Source: Glandiceps talaboti
Taxonomy: Eukaryota; Hemichordata; Enteropneusta; Spengelidae
Reading direction: 5' to 3'
Assembly (NCBI RefSeq): GCF_964340395.1
Contig: NC_135550.1
Location: 9,200,864-9,264,863, forward strand
Length of the DNA stretch: 64,000 nucleotides
Numbering within the stretch: the stretch's first letter is position 1; the number at the start of each line of letters is the position of its first letter. A model generated the notes under the pieces. The model was not told where the DNA came from and ran no database searches. It saw only the letters and a program-made list of their open reading frames with translations. The position numbers were made by a program, and so were the translations under genes. Of the stretch, positions 48,240 through 58,254 are shown in pieces.

Positions 48240-48420
48240 GTGACACACTTTCACACTCTCTACTCTATATTACATTTGTCCCAAGTTTGAATGAAATCAT
48301 CTTCTGTTTCTCAAAAGATATCAGTGTACCAGTGTGAGTCACCTTTGTGCCAGGTTTGCTTGAAATCAGTGTTTGTCAAAAGATATCTGATTTGACTTGT
48401 GTGAGTCACCAGCAATGTAG
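48240..48420. repeat. ~70 bp direct repeat, two to three copies
   Basis: GTGTGAGTCACCTTTGTGCC / TTTGTCCCAAGTTTGAATGAA and TCTCAAAAGATATCAGTGT / GTCAAAAGATATCTGA alternate with a spacing of about 65-70 bases. Confidence 0.55.
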
Positions 48421-48689
48421 GTGAGAGCTATCACAGACACAGACCAGAGATGTAGACAGGCTAAAAAAAGGTTTGACTGAAATCAGCCTGAGTATGTCAC
48501 AGTAACATAAATGACAAACACATGGCCGGATGAGAGCTATTCCTTCAGTCTCATCTTGGTGATGCCCAGTGGGGCTAAAAATTCTAAGAATGAGGAAGTT
48601 GTTCATTTAATTCTATCACATTATGACATCAACAATAACTATTTGTTAAAGTGGAGAGTTGGCTTTACAGTGAAATAAGAAAATAGTTT

Positions 48690-49640
48690 CTTTTATAATT
48701 TATCACGGAACATAGACCTCGACTTAAAATGTGAACTATAGATATATCATATGGGCAGGAATATAAATTATCATGGTATGCAATCGAAACTAAATTAGAT
48801 GGTGTTAACGATAAAGAGAGATGGACAGTAAAACTGTACAACACACAACATAATTTATGTACGATAAACGATAGTATGCAGTCTAAGAAAATTATGAGGT
48901 GTTGGATTTAGAGAGAGGTGGACAAACGGACACTACCACTCAACAAGACCGTTAGATGCAACATAAATAACACAAAAGAATGTAAATTATGACAGCCTGC
49001 AATTGAAACCACATTAAATGGTGTTACATATGTGAAAACTGGACGGTAAACATTAACAGGACACAACATAATTCTTGAACAAGGAATGTAAATTATGAGG
49101 TAACAATCGTAAAACAATATTAGATGGTGTCAGATGGTGGCAAACTTGAAGGAACTGACAAATGGAATTGAACATGATTCAATTTAATGTATACAAAACG
49201 AAATGTGTATTACTAGAATAGCGTGCAATCAGACAGACAGAGTGATAGTTGAGAGACTTGGACAGTCAAAAAGAATGAGTGTGACGTAAATTAAACGCAA
49301 GATGTTGAGAACGACAATGACAATCACACAACATTATAGTTGGTGTTTGACTAATTGACATAGAAATGGTCATGAAAAACATGAATTACGATGTGAATCA
49401 AAGAAGAATCATTTGGTGATGGGGAATCTGATGGTAAAGTGTAACTCAACAATTTAAGAAAATGTAACTACAAAGGTACAATTTCACTCTGAAAATTTTC
49501 GGTGAGTGCTTTGAGAGGACTGGGTTGGAAGCATCAACATGGTATAACCATTTAATACTAGAAGTTTGCATTCTAAACTGATGAACAGATGGTATTGGAC
49601 TTGAGAGGGCTGGGCAGGATGAATATGATACACCATAAAT
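48690..49640. repeat. Degenerate ~100-130 bp tandem array
   Basis: Segments such as AATGTAAATTATGA-G, TGCAATCGAAAC-A-ATTAGATGGTGTTA, AACTGGACGGTAAA and CAACACACAACATAATT recur in the same order from about 48760 to 49140. More degraded copies continue to about 49640. Confidence 0.6.
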
Positions 49641-49845
49641 TCTACTTAAAGAAATGTTAGCTATGATGATGATTTAAAATGGAAACCAATAAAAGAAGGA
49701 ATAAACTTATAAGGGTTTGACTTGGACACATAAGATCTAACATGAATTATATGCTTGAGAGTGAAATACTAATTTATGACATGATCCACTTGTTAACAAT
49801 AATATATATGAGAATGAACGTTCCTGGACTTTGGGTTTACAGTAT

Positions 49846-49988
49846 CAAATGAAAATTTCTATTCACTGTAGTCAAAATATTCTTGGAAGTCAATCCTAAA
49901 TATTTGCTGATGTTTGATCAGTATTGTTAGAGGTGTACTACAATTTGGGATTCATATCTAAAATTTTGTGAGTAGAAATTTTCATTTA
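49846..49988. mobile_element. Foldback element family F, copy 2
   Basis: The ends CAAATGAAAATTTCTATTCAC and GTGAGTAGAAATTTTCATTT are inverted repeats of about 20 bases. The interior shares TTTGATGT/GTACAACA-type and CAATTTGGGATT segments with the copy at 28382-28588. The left flank (GGACTTTGGGTTTACAGTAT) is also similar. Confidence 0.65.
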
Positions 49989-51508
49989 AAATTAGTAGTG
50001 CAAGATTTTTGATGGCTGATTTTATGATAGGTTGATCTTCGTAATTTTTGTTGATGAGATTATACGCAAGACATATGATATGAATTGTTAGGAGTTTTGT
50101 GCCATTTTTATACAGATTGACATTTGGAGAAGTTATTTTCAAGAAATGTTTTATCAGCTCGAACAAAGGAGTACAGAATGTTCTCGTCAAATGGCAGCCA
50201 TTTTGTATACCTAGAGCATGTTAAAGGTGCCATCTTTGAATAAACTTTCACAGAATTCTATACATGCTGTCCAACTGTTGTGTTCTGAATAGCCACGATA
50301 CCTGTTCCAAGACCAAAGATTTGCATTTTTCTTGGCTACCAAATTGAAATTCGAGATAATGAACAGATTCAAAATTCGCATTTGAAATTTCCACGTGCCT
50401 CCAGGAATGCCTAGATGGTCATGAAAGTGGCAAATTGTTTCACGCCCAATAAAAGTCTAAATCCATTAGCGTAATATGGTTTTATAAGCCATTGGATTTT
50501 ATATACCAGCCTACGTGAAAACAAAATCTGGGAAAATCCATAGTTCTGAAAGTCACTTCAAAAAGTAAACAATTGTTACGGTCAATGCTCCCCAGTTTGT
50601 GCATTTCAGTGCGTCATACGAATCACTAGTAAGTAAACCTTTCAGAGAATTAAGGCAATTTTCATAGAAACACAAGATATTATGCTGAGACAAAATAGTT
50701 GATACGTAAAGGACTAACATTAGTGTATAATTTGTTACACTGTGTAGATATAGGTAGGTCTACGATCGATCGGAGTATTAGAAGACATTGCTATGGTATT
50801 AGTGAAAGACTTGACATGTTTAATAGCCCCATTTTTATTACAAATTGGCCATTACTTGATTCACATTGGTCATATGATATATCAAACGTTATTTGTGCAG
50901 TTGATGGCTTGCACGTAAACAGGCCATATGAACATGAGTCAATACTTAAAAGGGTTCAATATCCGGTTACTGACATTTAAGGGAGATGGTCTGACGGTGG
51001 TTAGATAAGAGGAAGGACTTTTTTTTAAAAGGGGCATTATTTTCTTCTAATGACGACAACAGCATGATAACACATGGCTGATTTTTTATTGTCTTTTACA
51101 ACCCACATAAAAGAACAAGTGAAATCTGTTCAAATTGAAAGTTTTGTTTTAAATGTATAGGTAATTTCGACAGGGAACCCAGTGAGAAGTGAAACGACAA
51201 TGCAATATGATTTAGTATTGAAAAATGGATACCCGATGGCATGGCATCTAGAAGATGGCGCCATCAATATACAACTGAACTAGGACCAATATCACAAGTA
51301 TTACAAGTCTTTTTGACCTGTTAAAGAATATTTTATAACTTTCGTTAAAATCACTACATTCTACAAAATTTCCAAGATGACATATTTCACATGAAAAGCC
51401 ATGTATTAAAGAAAGGATTACTACCATCTAGTTTTTAAGTTGACTTGGTGTATTAACTGGTTTCAATTTCACTGATTCTGGACTTTGCCTAACAGAAATC
51501 TGAATTGA

Positions 51509-51527
51509 CCCCCCCCCCCCCCCCCCC
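51509..51527 (+). repeat. 19-base C homopolymer
   Basis: An uninterrupted C-run about 135 bases downstream (in gene sense) of the splice donor at 51662. On the transcribed RNA it is a G-run, which can act as an intronic splicing element. Any effect is inference. Confidence 0.85.
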
Positions 51528-51662
51528 AGCATTAATGCATTCTTTTTACTTGTCTCACTTTACCTTTTGATGAAATTTGCTCACAACAATCGGACATATA
51601 TTATTGGATTTTAAATTCACAAATTCTGCTTCTAAATGAAATGAGCTAAATTGCAAACTTAC

Positions 51663-51868
51663 AGCTTTCAGCCATATTGGAATACTGCTTTCTGCTGGAT
51701 TATGGCCAACACCATGTTGACCTCGTGTCCAGTCTACATCATGAACTGGTGATGTGTCCGACTCTTTGTTACCCTTCTTCTCCTCATTTGCTTGAATGGC
51801 ATCACCATCTATTTCATCTTCTTTGTGGAATACGTCACTCTCTGATCGACTCACTAAAGGTTTAGTTC
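51663..51868 (-). CDS. Internal exon (5'-most seen) of the coiled-coil gene
   Basis: 206 bases: two bases of a split codon, then 68 codons, ending phase 0. The minus-strand acceptor is CTGTCATTTTTCAG before GAACTAAACC, and the donor is AAAGCT before GTAAGT. The peptide starts TKPLVSRSESDVFHKEDEID. It is hydrophilic and acidic with basic patches (NEEKKGNKESDTSP) and ends SSIPIWLKA, joining ELDDAEYIPM of the next exon. It is a disordered-looking linker with several Ser-containing acidic sites. The 5' edge lies inside a ~60 bp tandem repeat (51836-52045) that has copied the acceptor region. The upstream exon, which must end in phase 1, was not found, so the gene is 5'-incomplete in this window. 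Confidence 0.78.
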
Positions 51869-52045
51869 CTGAAAAATGACAGAAATGAAAACATCACTCT
51901 CTGAACTACTAACTAAGGTTTAGTACCTGAATAATGATAAAAAAAAAACACCTTCACTCTCAGAAAAACTAACTAAAAGCTGCAATTCCTGAAAAAAAGG
52001 ACAAAAATGAAAACATCATTCTCTGAATAACTAACTAAGAATCAA
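51836..52045. repeat. ~60 bp tandem repeat overlapping an exon 5' edge
   Basis: Units start CACTCTCTGA at 51836, 51895, 51955 (CACTCTCAGA) and 52017 (CATTCTCTGA), with lengths 59, 60 and 62 and then a partial copy. Unit 1 contains the first 33 coding bases and acceptor of the exon at 51663-51868. Units 2 and 3 keep a pyrimidine tract and CAG at the equivalent place. Used with the same incoming phase, both copied acceptors lead quickly to an in-frame TAG. Confidence 0.85.
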
Positions 52046-52269
52046 TCAGCAACAAGACTTGCCACAATGTGTTCTTGGATAACACCAACGTTCTAGCCAG
52101 AGAACAGAACTGGTTCAAATGTAAAGTAAAACAAGTTATCTACATCAGACAGGAAAGACCCATCATAAACAGGGACCAAGGAATTACCAACTACCATCAA
52201 TTTACAGATTTATTATTCCACCAGTTTCAGAGAGGGATATTCATGCTGAATAATTACAGCATTGCATGA
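52046..52269 (+). pseudogene. Penelope-type retroelement fragment (GIY-YIG region)
   Basis: The frame reads FLDNTNVLAREQNWFKCKV then KQVIYIRQERPIINRDQG. The pattern R-E-x-x-W-F-x-x-x-V-K-x-x-I-Y-I-R-x-E-x-P-x-x-N-R-D is the one I know from the C-terminal part of the GIY-YIG region that follows reverse transcriptase in Penelope-like and related retroelements. No reverse transcriptase or GIY-YIG core motif is found nearby, and the frame stops at 52267-52269. It is a short dead fragment inserted upstream (in gene sense) of the exon at 51663. The left limit is where frame and similarity fade. Confidence 0.55.
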
Positions 52270-52789
52270 CCAAGGTTCCTTGTAGACCAAAGTGTCATTT
52301 TGCTTCCAATTTACCATTCTAAAGTAATTATATTTTACTGTCCTGTAAATACGTTCTCTTTCACCTCACCCCTTCATAATTCATTCAAGAAAGATTTCGG
52401 TCAAAATAGGTCTGAAATGGAGTGTGTCATTTGTCACATGGGATGCAAACATTTAGTGCCAGACTGACCACAGATTTATCATCATGTTCAAGGAATACTC
52501 ATCAAAATGTATTTTTTAGTGAATACAGTTCCTGTCTGGCAGTGAAGTCATTTTGTACCACACAATATTTACTGTTTTGGGGTTTTGTTATTTTTATATC
52601 AATCGTAAACAAATCATGTGAATGATAGTCATGAATAAACAAAAATTCTGCAATACCAACAACATAAATTGTTTAGCTTTAACTGGGTGATGAAAATAGC
52701 AAAAGACAGTAATTATTCCATTTGGAAATCTTATATGTGATATTTTTTCCAGTGTATGTTTTCAATCTCCTGTGTTTTCTGTCCCCAAA

Positions 52790-53200
52790 GGGGGACTGTT
52801 ACAATGGACTCTGTTTGTGCGTGCATATGTGCATCCATCTGTCCATAATATGTCATTTCTCAGATATGCAATATGCTATTTCCTGGTACAATGGTGACAT
52901 GTCATATGGGACATATGCATATCACTTTGTTTCGTGACATATGCAAATTTCACTGAATGGTGGCCATATTTGTAGTAACAATCATGATTTACTGCATAAC
53001 TCAAAAACTTTAATGCATGGAGACTCCATTCAAGTGTCTATCCCAATGATTAGGTGCCAACATTCTTTTGAGACCTTGACCTTTGACCTCCAGGGTCAAT
53101 TATCAAAATCCACCCATTAGCTGTACATCACACACTTGCCACTAATTCATTTTAAATCATGACCATTCAGTCGCATAGAAGTACAATGTTTGAGGGACAT
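52790..53200. repeat. GACCTTGACCT-type dispersed repeat
   Basis: Contains CAAAGGGGGACTGTTACAAT, CATCCATCTGTCCATAATAT, TGACATATGCAAATTTCACT, CATAACTCAAAAACTTTAAT and GAGACCTTGACCTTTGACCT. The style (behavioural repeats of TCTGTCC, 'ACTCAAAAACT' and 'GACCTTGACCT') matches the element at 47225. Limits are approximate. Confidence 0.5.
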
Positions 53201-53402
53201 GTGTCTTCTACAAAGACTTGTTATACATTGTGCTGTACATATATATTGTGTCTACAATAATGTTGCTCTTTTCCTCAGACTAAATTAATCAAAGAGATCA
53301 TGGAATGTGTCTCTTTCATTCCATTCCATCCCCATATGGTGAAATGACGAAATATGTTGATTTGTGAACGTTTATTAAATCGCTATCTATCAAAACAACA
53401 GA

Positions 53403-53403
<1 letters not shown>

Positions 53404-53440
<37 letters not shown>
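53404..53440. repeat. (TTG)n microsatellite
   Basis: About twelve uninterrupted trinucleotide copies. Confidence 0.9.
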
Positions 53441-54961
53441 TTGGAAAGTCCTTCTTTGATAACAGCTTTATACTGATCTTCTCTTGTACTATCTAGGCAC
53501 ATGAGTAACCCTGGCTTACAAAGTACGAGCACTGAGCACACCACTGAGTTTTTCCAACATCTGCAATCTCTACTTTTACAGGCATACCATGTAATATTCC
53601 AAAATTCACAAAAAACCAGACTTAAGTACTGTTACTAACTAAACCAAAGACAAAAATCCCCTCCATTCATCAGTCTATCCACGGACATTTTTACGATGTG
53701 ACTGTTATTTACTTTAACAATTAAAGGACACACACAGTTACACAATGGTTGGACAGTACCAGCATAAAATCACAAATTTTGGGGACTAGTACTAGGGAAA
53801 AAAAATGATTAAGTGAGTTTCGTGACTGTTCTGAAGGCTAGAACTTATTTAATGAGTATGAAATATGCTTTGAGTACATCATACCAGCTGGTGCATCGAC
53901 CTTATAGTATATTGTAGACTGAGTAACGAGACACGCGTACAAGAACGAGGTAACATTGAGAACGTTGTAAACAAGCAGCACGACAGCTGAAATAGTTGAA
54001 TTGTCATTAATATCAGATTTACTATTAACGCATTATCATTTTTTTCCAACAATAATGATGAATGGACAACATGTGTGTAAAAGTATTATTAAGATATCAG
54101 ACATATTTTTTGCTCCATATTGATTTGAATGGATGTACATTTATGAGCTGGACTATTTTTGTATCAAAGATTGATACCGAAATTGGCTGACAAAATTAAT
54201 ATTGCTGAAATAATGTGGACAACGTCATTTGTCTGGACAAATATTTTACAAGCAATCTAAGTTATTTTTAGAAAAGACGTGGAAAATCGACAACTCTGCC
54301 CAAATATGGCCAAAATTTGTGAAAAATTGAAAAAGTAACAAATCTTAATGTACTCCACCTAAGTGAAGGAAATATCAAAACAATTCAACCATTGATTACA
54401 ATTTGAATTTATGAGAACGATGTAATGATGCAGTAAGTACCAACTTCAAGATAGTTTATAGTTTATATACCATGGAAAATCTGTAGTTGGATAAAATTTA
54501 TTTAAAAAAAACTGAAATAACAACGCTTTCATAGTTTTTCAAATTTGACTGATGGTGTACTTTGCATTATGGGTAATAATCTATATGTATGTGTTATTGC
54601 ATACAAGAACCAAATTTAGTCAAAGGATAGTAGACAAATAGTAGTCATTCATTGTTTCTTGTATTGTATTAGTTTTTTTTCTAAACATATCATAAATTAG
54701 AAAAGAAAAGTCTTGTTGTCAGGTGTTTTCAACAACAACAAGTTGTAAAGAAGTAAACTTTGGGGACACAACATTACATGTAGTGATTGGTCCCCACGAT
54801 GAAAAAACATCCTTTTGATTTCAAAGTCAGCAAATTACAATTCTCCCATCTGGTGTAGTCAATAACTATTTATACTTTACAGTAAAAGTTGCTACATTTT
54901 AGCATCTCGCTCTACAAATATTGTAAAAATATTGCTACATTTCATCATCTGGCTCAACAAA

Positions 54962-55497
54962 AACCTTACTGACATTGTTACATGTTATGTCTGGTTTGAT
55001 ACATATCTTACTGACATTGTTACATGTTATGTCTGGTTTGATACATATCTTACTGACATTGTTACATGTTGTGTCTGGTTTGATACATATCTTACTGACA
55101 TTGTTACATGTTATGTCTGGTTTGATTCATATCTTACTGACATTGTTACATGTTATGTCTGGTTTGATTCATATCTTACTGACATTGTTACATGTTATGT
55201 CTGGTTTGATACATATCTTACTGACATTGTTACATGTTATGTCTGGTTTGATACATATCTTACTGACATTGTTACATGTTATGTCTGGTTTGATACATAT
55301 CTTACTGACATTGTTACATGTTATGTCTGGTTTGATGCATATCTTACTGACATTGTTACATGTTATGTCTGGTTTGATACCTATCTTACTGACATTGTTA
55401 CATGTTATGTCTGGTTTGATACATATCTTACTGACATTGTTACATGTTATCACCTGGTTTGATACATATCTTACTGACATTGCTACACTTTATTGAT
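54962..55497 (+). repeat. 42 bp minisatellite, about 12.5 copies
   Basis: The unit reads CTTACTGACATTGTTACATG then TTATGTCTGGTTTGATACATAT, with very few substitutions (one GTT for TAT, a few A/T/C/G changes at the ATACATAT position). Because 42 is divisible by three, several frames stay open on both strands and encode 14-residue repeats. No start context, splice borders or signal peptide supports a gene. The last unit has an extra CAC and the left edge has decayed copies (GCTACATTT-CATC), so the array grew from a local sequence. Confidence 0.92.
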
Positions 55498-57221
55498 CTG
55501 CTAAGTTAATGGTGTCTCATGCAAAGACAATATAGCGATGTTCATAGTTTGTTGTCCAAGACAATGAATTGAATATATAGCAGTGTAAATTAGGTATTTG
55601 TACAGCCAGACTATAAAATGTAGCAATAATAGTATTAGTGTCTTGAGTCAGACGATATTGTACTTCAGCCTTACTGACTTCTTTTGTAACTTGGAGAAGT
55701 GAAGAGTAGCGCCAACTTGGCCAGATTTCACAGAACAAATATATCAGTATGCATAACATACGTGCGTGCTAGACAACAAAATTCATCATAAACATATAGT
55801 TTTATCCCCAGTGCAGTGTTTCTCCTCATGGCAATACCGCTTAATTGACGTTTACAGCTTATAGTTTCTAGATCTACATAAACTGAGTTTTAACGAATGA
55901 AGTACATGTACACTTAAGATTTCACGGCCAACATCAAAGGATGCATCCATCATCAAGTCTGCCTGTGTTGTTGACACTGATGGATGCACCTGTTCATGTA
56001 GTCTAAATTTGCATAATAATGTTGTCTGGGCTACAGAACGATCAATAAATGTCAAAACCGAAAACTATAAAAGTTTCTTTATTTAGAATTAATAGCAGTG
56101 TGTTTTATACATACTTTTTTCTTGGATGCTTTCTCTACACGACTGTACTTGGTTGTTTGTTTATAATTACTTTCCTCAGTTTCTCACACATTACATTCTA
56201 ACATACAATATTAGCATGGTTCAATCTGCAAACTGCTATTACTGTCCTTGCTTATATGTTTGCTGATTTATCCTCAGTTTCATACATCCAGAGAGATTGA
56301 CAGACTAAACACACCATAAAAAAGCCCCCTGCCTTCTCTTTTGGTGCCTGTAGGGGGGCGCCTTAAATTGGAACTTGTTGACAACAACCAGTTTCCTTTT
56401 CGATGAAGGTGGTAACCTAAAAATAGCTAGTTATTTTACTGTATATCTCGCTTCACATTTGGTCAACAGTAAAAACCAAATACAACAACAGCTTTTGTCA
56501 AAATTGAATAACATCTGACACAGGTTATATTGACATCCATTAAACTGACACAATATCCTGGTGGTTTTTTTTTTATCCACTTGGCACACAGTATTCAATG
56601 GCTAAACTATAGGTCCTTCATCAATCATGAATTTACAGGTAATTAATGCAGTCACTTTTACTTCACCGATTTCTACTGGTTCAAACTGGATTTAAAAAAA
56701 AAAATTACCCACACGAAGCTAAATGTGTCCTTCCTGTGACCTTTATGAACTAGATTTTTTGAGTTCAGTTTATCAAATTCAAATTGGGCTAGTAGAACTG
56801 ACAGAGTTAATGACAAAATGGGAGAGCAAAATGAAACGTAACACTAAATTTGAACTCAGTGACTCCAATATGATATTTGAAACTTCCAGCAAGCATGACT
56901 ACAAATCTTACAGAAACAAGAGTAAAAAAGAAAATGTCTCGCAATAACATAAATGTTACTAGTCTAATGAATGCTTAATGTGTAAAATTTTTGTCACAAA
57001 TATTAAGAGAAACTTAGACAATGTGCATCATAGAGTTGTGATAGTCCTGGTTACTTCACAGACACTGTCAACACTTCACAGAGTTCCATGTAAATCTAAA
57101 ATAGTTGTTTTATACTTTGTGACTTTTGATTAATTAATAACTTTATCATGTTATTAATAGAGGACAAATTTCCAAACGCTGTAATTCACATATGTATTCA
57201 TCAACTTCCTGAAATTATATT
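55498..57221. other. Gene-free stretch
   Basis: No exon or repeat family recognised. The frames at 55517-55759, 55852-56055 (-) and 56723-56947 (+) have no splice borders. Confidence 0.4.
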
Positions 57222-57596
57222 AAGGCCTAAAAAAAAATTTGGTTCCAGTTACCTCACTCCACCTAGTTTTTCATGCTGACCCTAAACTTTTTTTTTTACG
57301 TATTTAAGAAAAAATAATAAAATCGCAAAAATTGTGAAGTCTCGCAAGAAGTAGTCGATGCGGAAACTGAAAAAGACAATATAAAACTGTTCTTCCAATC
57401 TGTAATGGCAGTACATCTGATGAGAAGAAACCAATAACACAGAGACCATGTGCACATGGAAAACTACGGAAAACATAACTACCTGAACTAGACACTCAGA
57501 TATGAAAAAATATATATAAAAAAAAAAATCACCAACCCCCACCTATTCTAAAAATAAGCTTAATTGGAACCACACATTTTTTTATTGTTAGGCCTA
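57222..57596 (-). mobile_element. MITE family C, copy 3
   Basis: The full-length reverse-oriented copy of the elements at 11080 and 13330. It begins AAGGCCTAAAAAAAAATTTG and ends TTATTGTTAGGCCTA. The complement contains CTCTGTGTTATTGGTTTCTT, CCATTACAGATTGGAAGAAC and TGCGAGACTTCACAAT. The minus-strand frames at 57282-57542 are internal to it and parallel those in copies 1 and 2. Confidence 0.78.
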
Positions 57597-57944
57597 CGTC
57601 AAATATTGTCATTCTTAAACAGTTATTTATACAAAGATTCAAATGAACCATTTTCATATATTCTCAAATTTAGTCCAAAAGATACAAAACACTTAAGACA
57701 TTTTTCCTGAAAGTCTGACGACATGACTAACATATTGTTTTTTATGACTTCCTACATTTCACATTTAGTACAAACATGAAATGAGTTAAGGAAATACTTC
57801 TGACCTTTACTTGACCCATACACGCATTAAAGTCAAATTGTTCATATTTTGTTCATACTTTTCCTAGAATTTTGATAAAAATATAATATTAACAGTACTT
57901 CAAAGAATCATTATGATAAAACCCAAAGGTGTGTAAATGCAAGT

Positions 57945-58254
57945 GTAGTACCACTAGAGGTATGAGTGAGTGATTGCGGCGTTATCTGCGGCCATACACT
58001 CACAAAAGTGAAGATTCAGAAAACACCGCAAGTATACTTGCGTTCATACCCCAATGAGTGACTACACTGGCAACCAACCGTCACAGGGTTCTATTATCAT
58101 TACATCTGTTAAATCCAAAACAGTATATTTCACACACAAAATATTATCGTCCATTCTCTCCATTTTGCCTACATCGAACAATCCTGAGCTCATTAGCATA
58201 TAGGTACGCAATACAGTTTTCAGTGTTGCACTGCAGTACATAATACCACTAGTA
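57945..58254 (-). repeat. Dispersed repeat family D, copy 3
   Basis: On the minus strand it starts ACTAGTGGTATTATGTACTG and continues CAGTGCAACACTGAAAAC-TATTGCGTAC and ATATGCTAATGAG, matching the head of the copy at 1971. The left part is itself inverted: GTGTAGTACCACTAGAGGTATGA pairs with TCATACCCCAATGAGTGACTACAC. The family may be a foldback element. Confidence 0.6.

Larger units (their letters stand above)
47944..51662 (-). other. Intron of the coiled-coil gene
   Basis: The intron runs from donor GTAAGT (complement of 51657-51662) to acceptor CAG (complement of 47944-47946), phase 0 on both sides. It holds the repeats at 48240-48420, 48690-49640 and 49846-49988 and a 19-base C-run at 51509-51527. 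The plus-strand frame at 50699-50980 lies inside and is not called. Confidence 0.6.
52270..54961. other. Gene-free stretch with dispersed repeats
   Basis: Any upstream exons of the minus-strand gene should lie here or further on; none was recognised with a compatible phase 1 donor. The stretch includes the dispersed repeat at 52790-53200 and a (TTG)n run at 53404-53440. Confidence 0.45.

Noticed and set aside
50699-50980. 93-codon plus-strand frame with fairly protein-like composition
   Set aside because: It lies in an intron of the minus-strand gene, lacks an ATG near the start and a good acceptor, and no family is recognised.
54932-55496. Two long plus-strand frames (173-176 codons) and one minus-strand frame encoding 14-residue repeats
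   Set aside because: They are translations of a 42 bp minisatellite. Because the unit is a multiple of three, several frames are open at once, and there is no start, splice or domain support.
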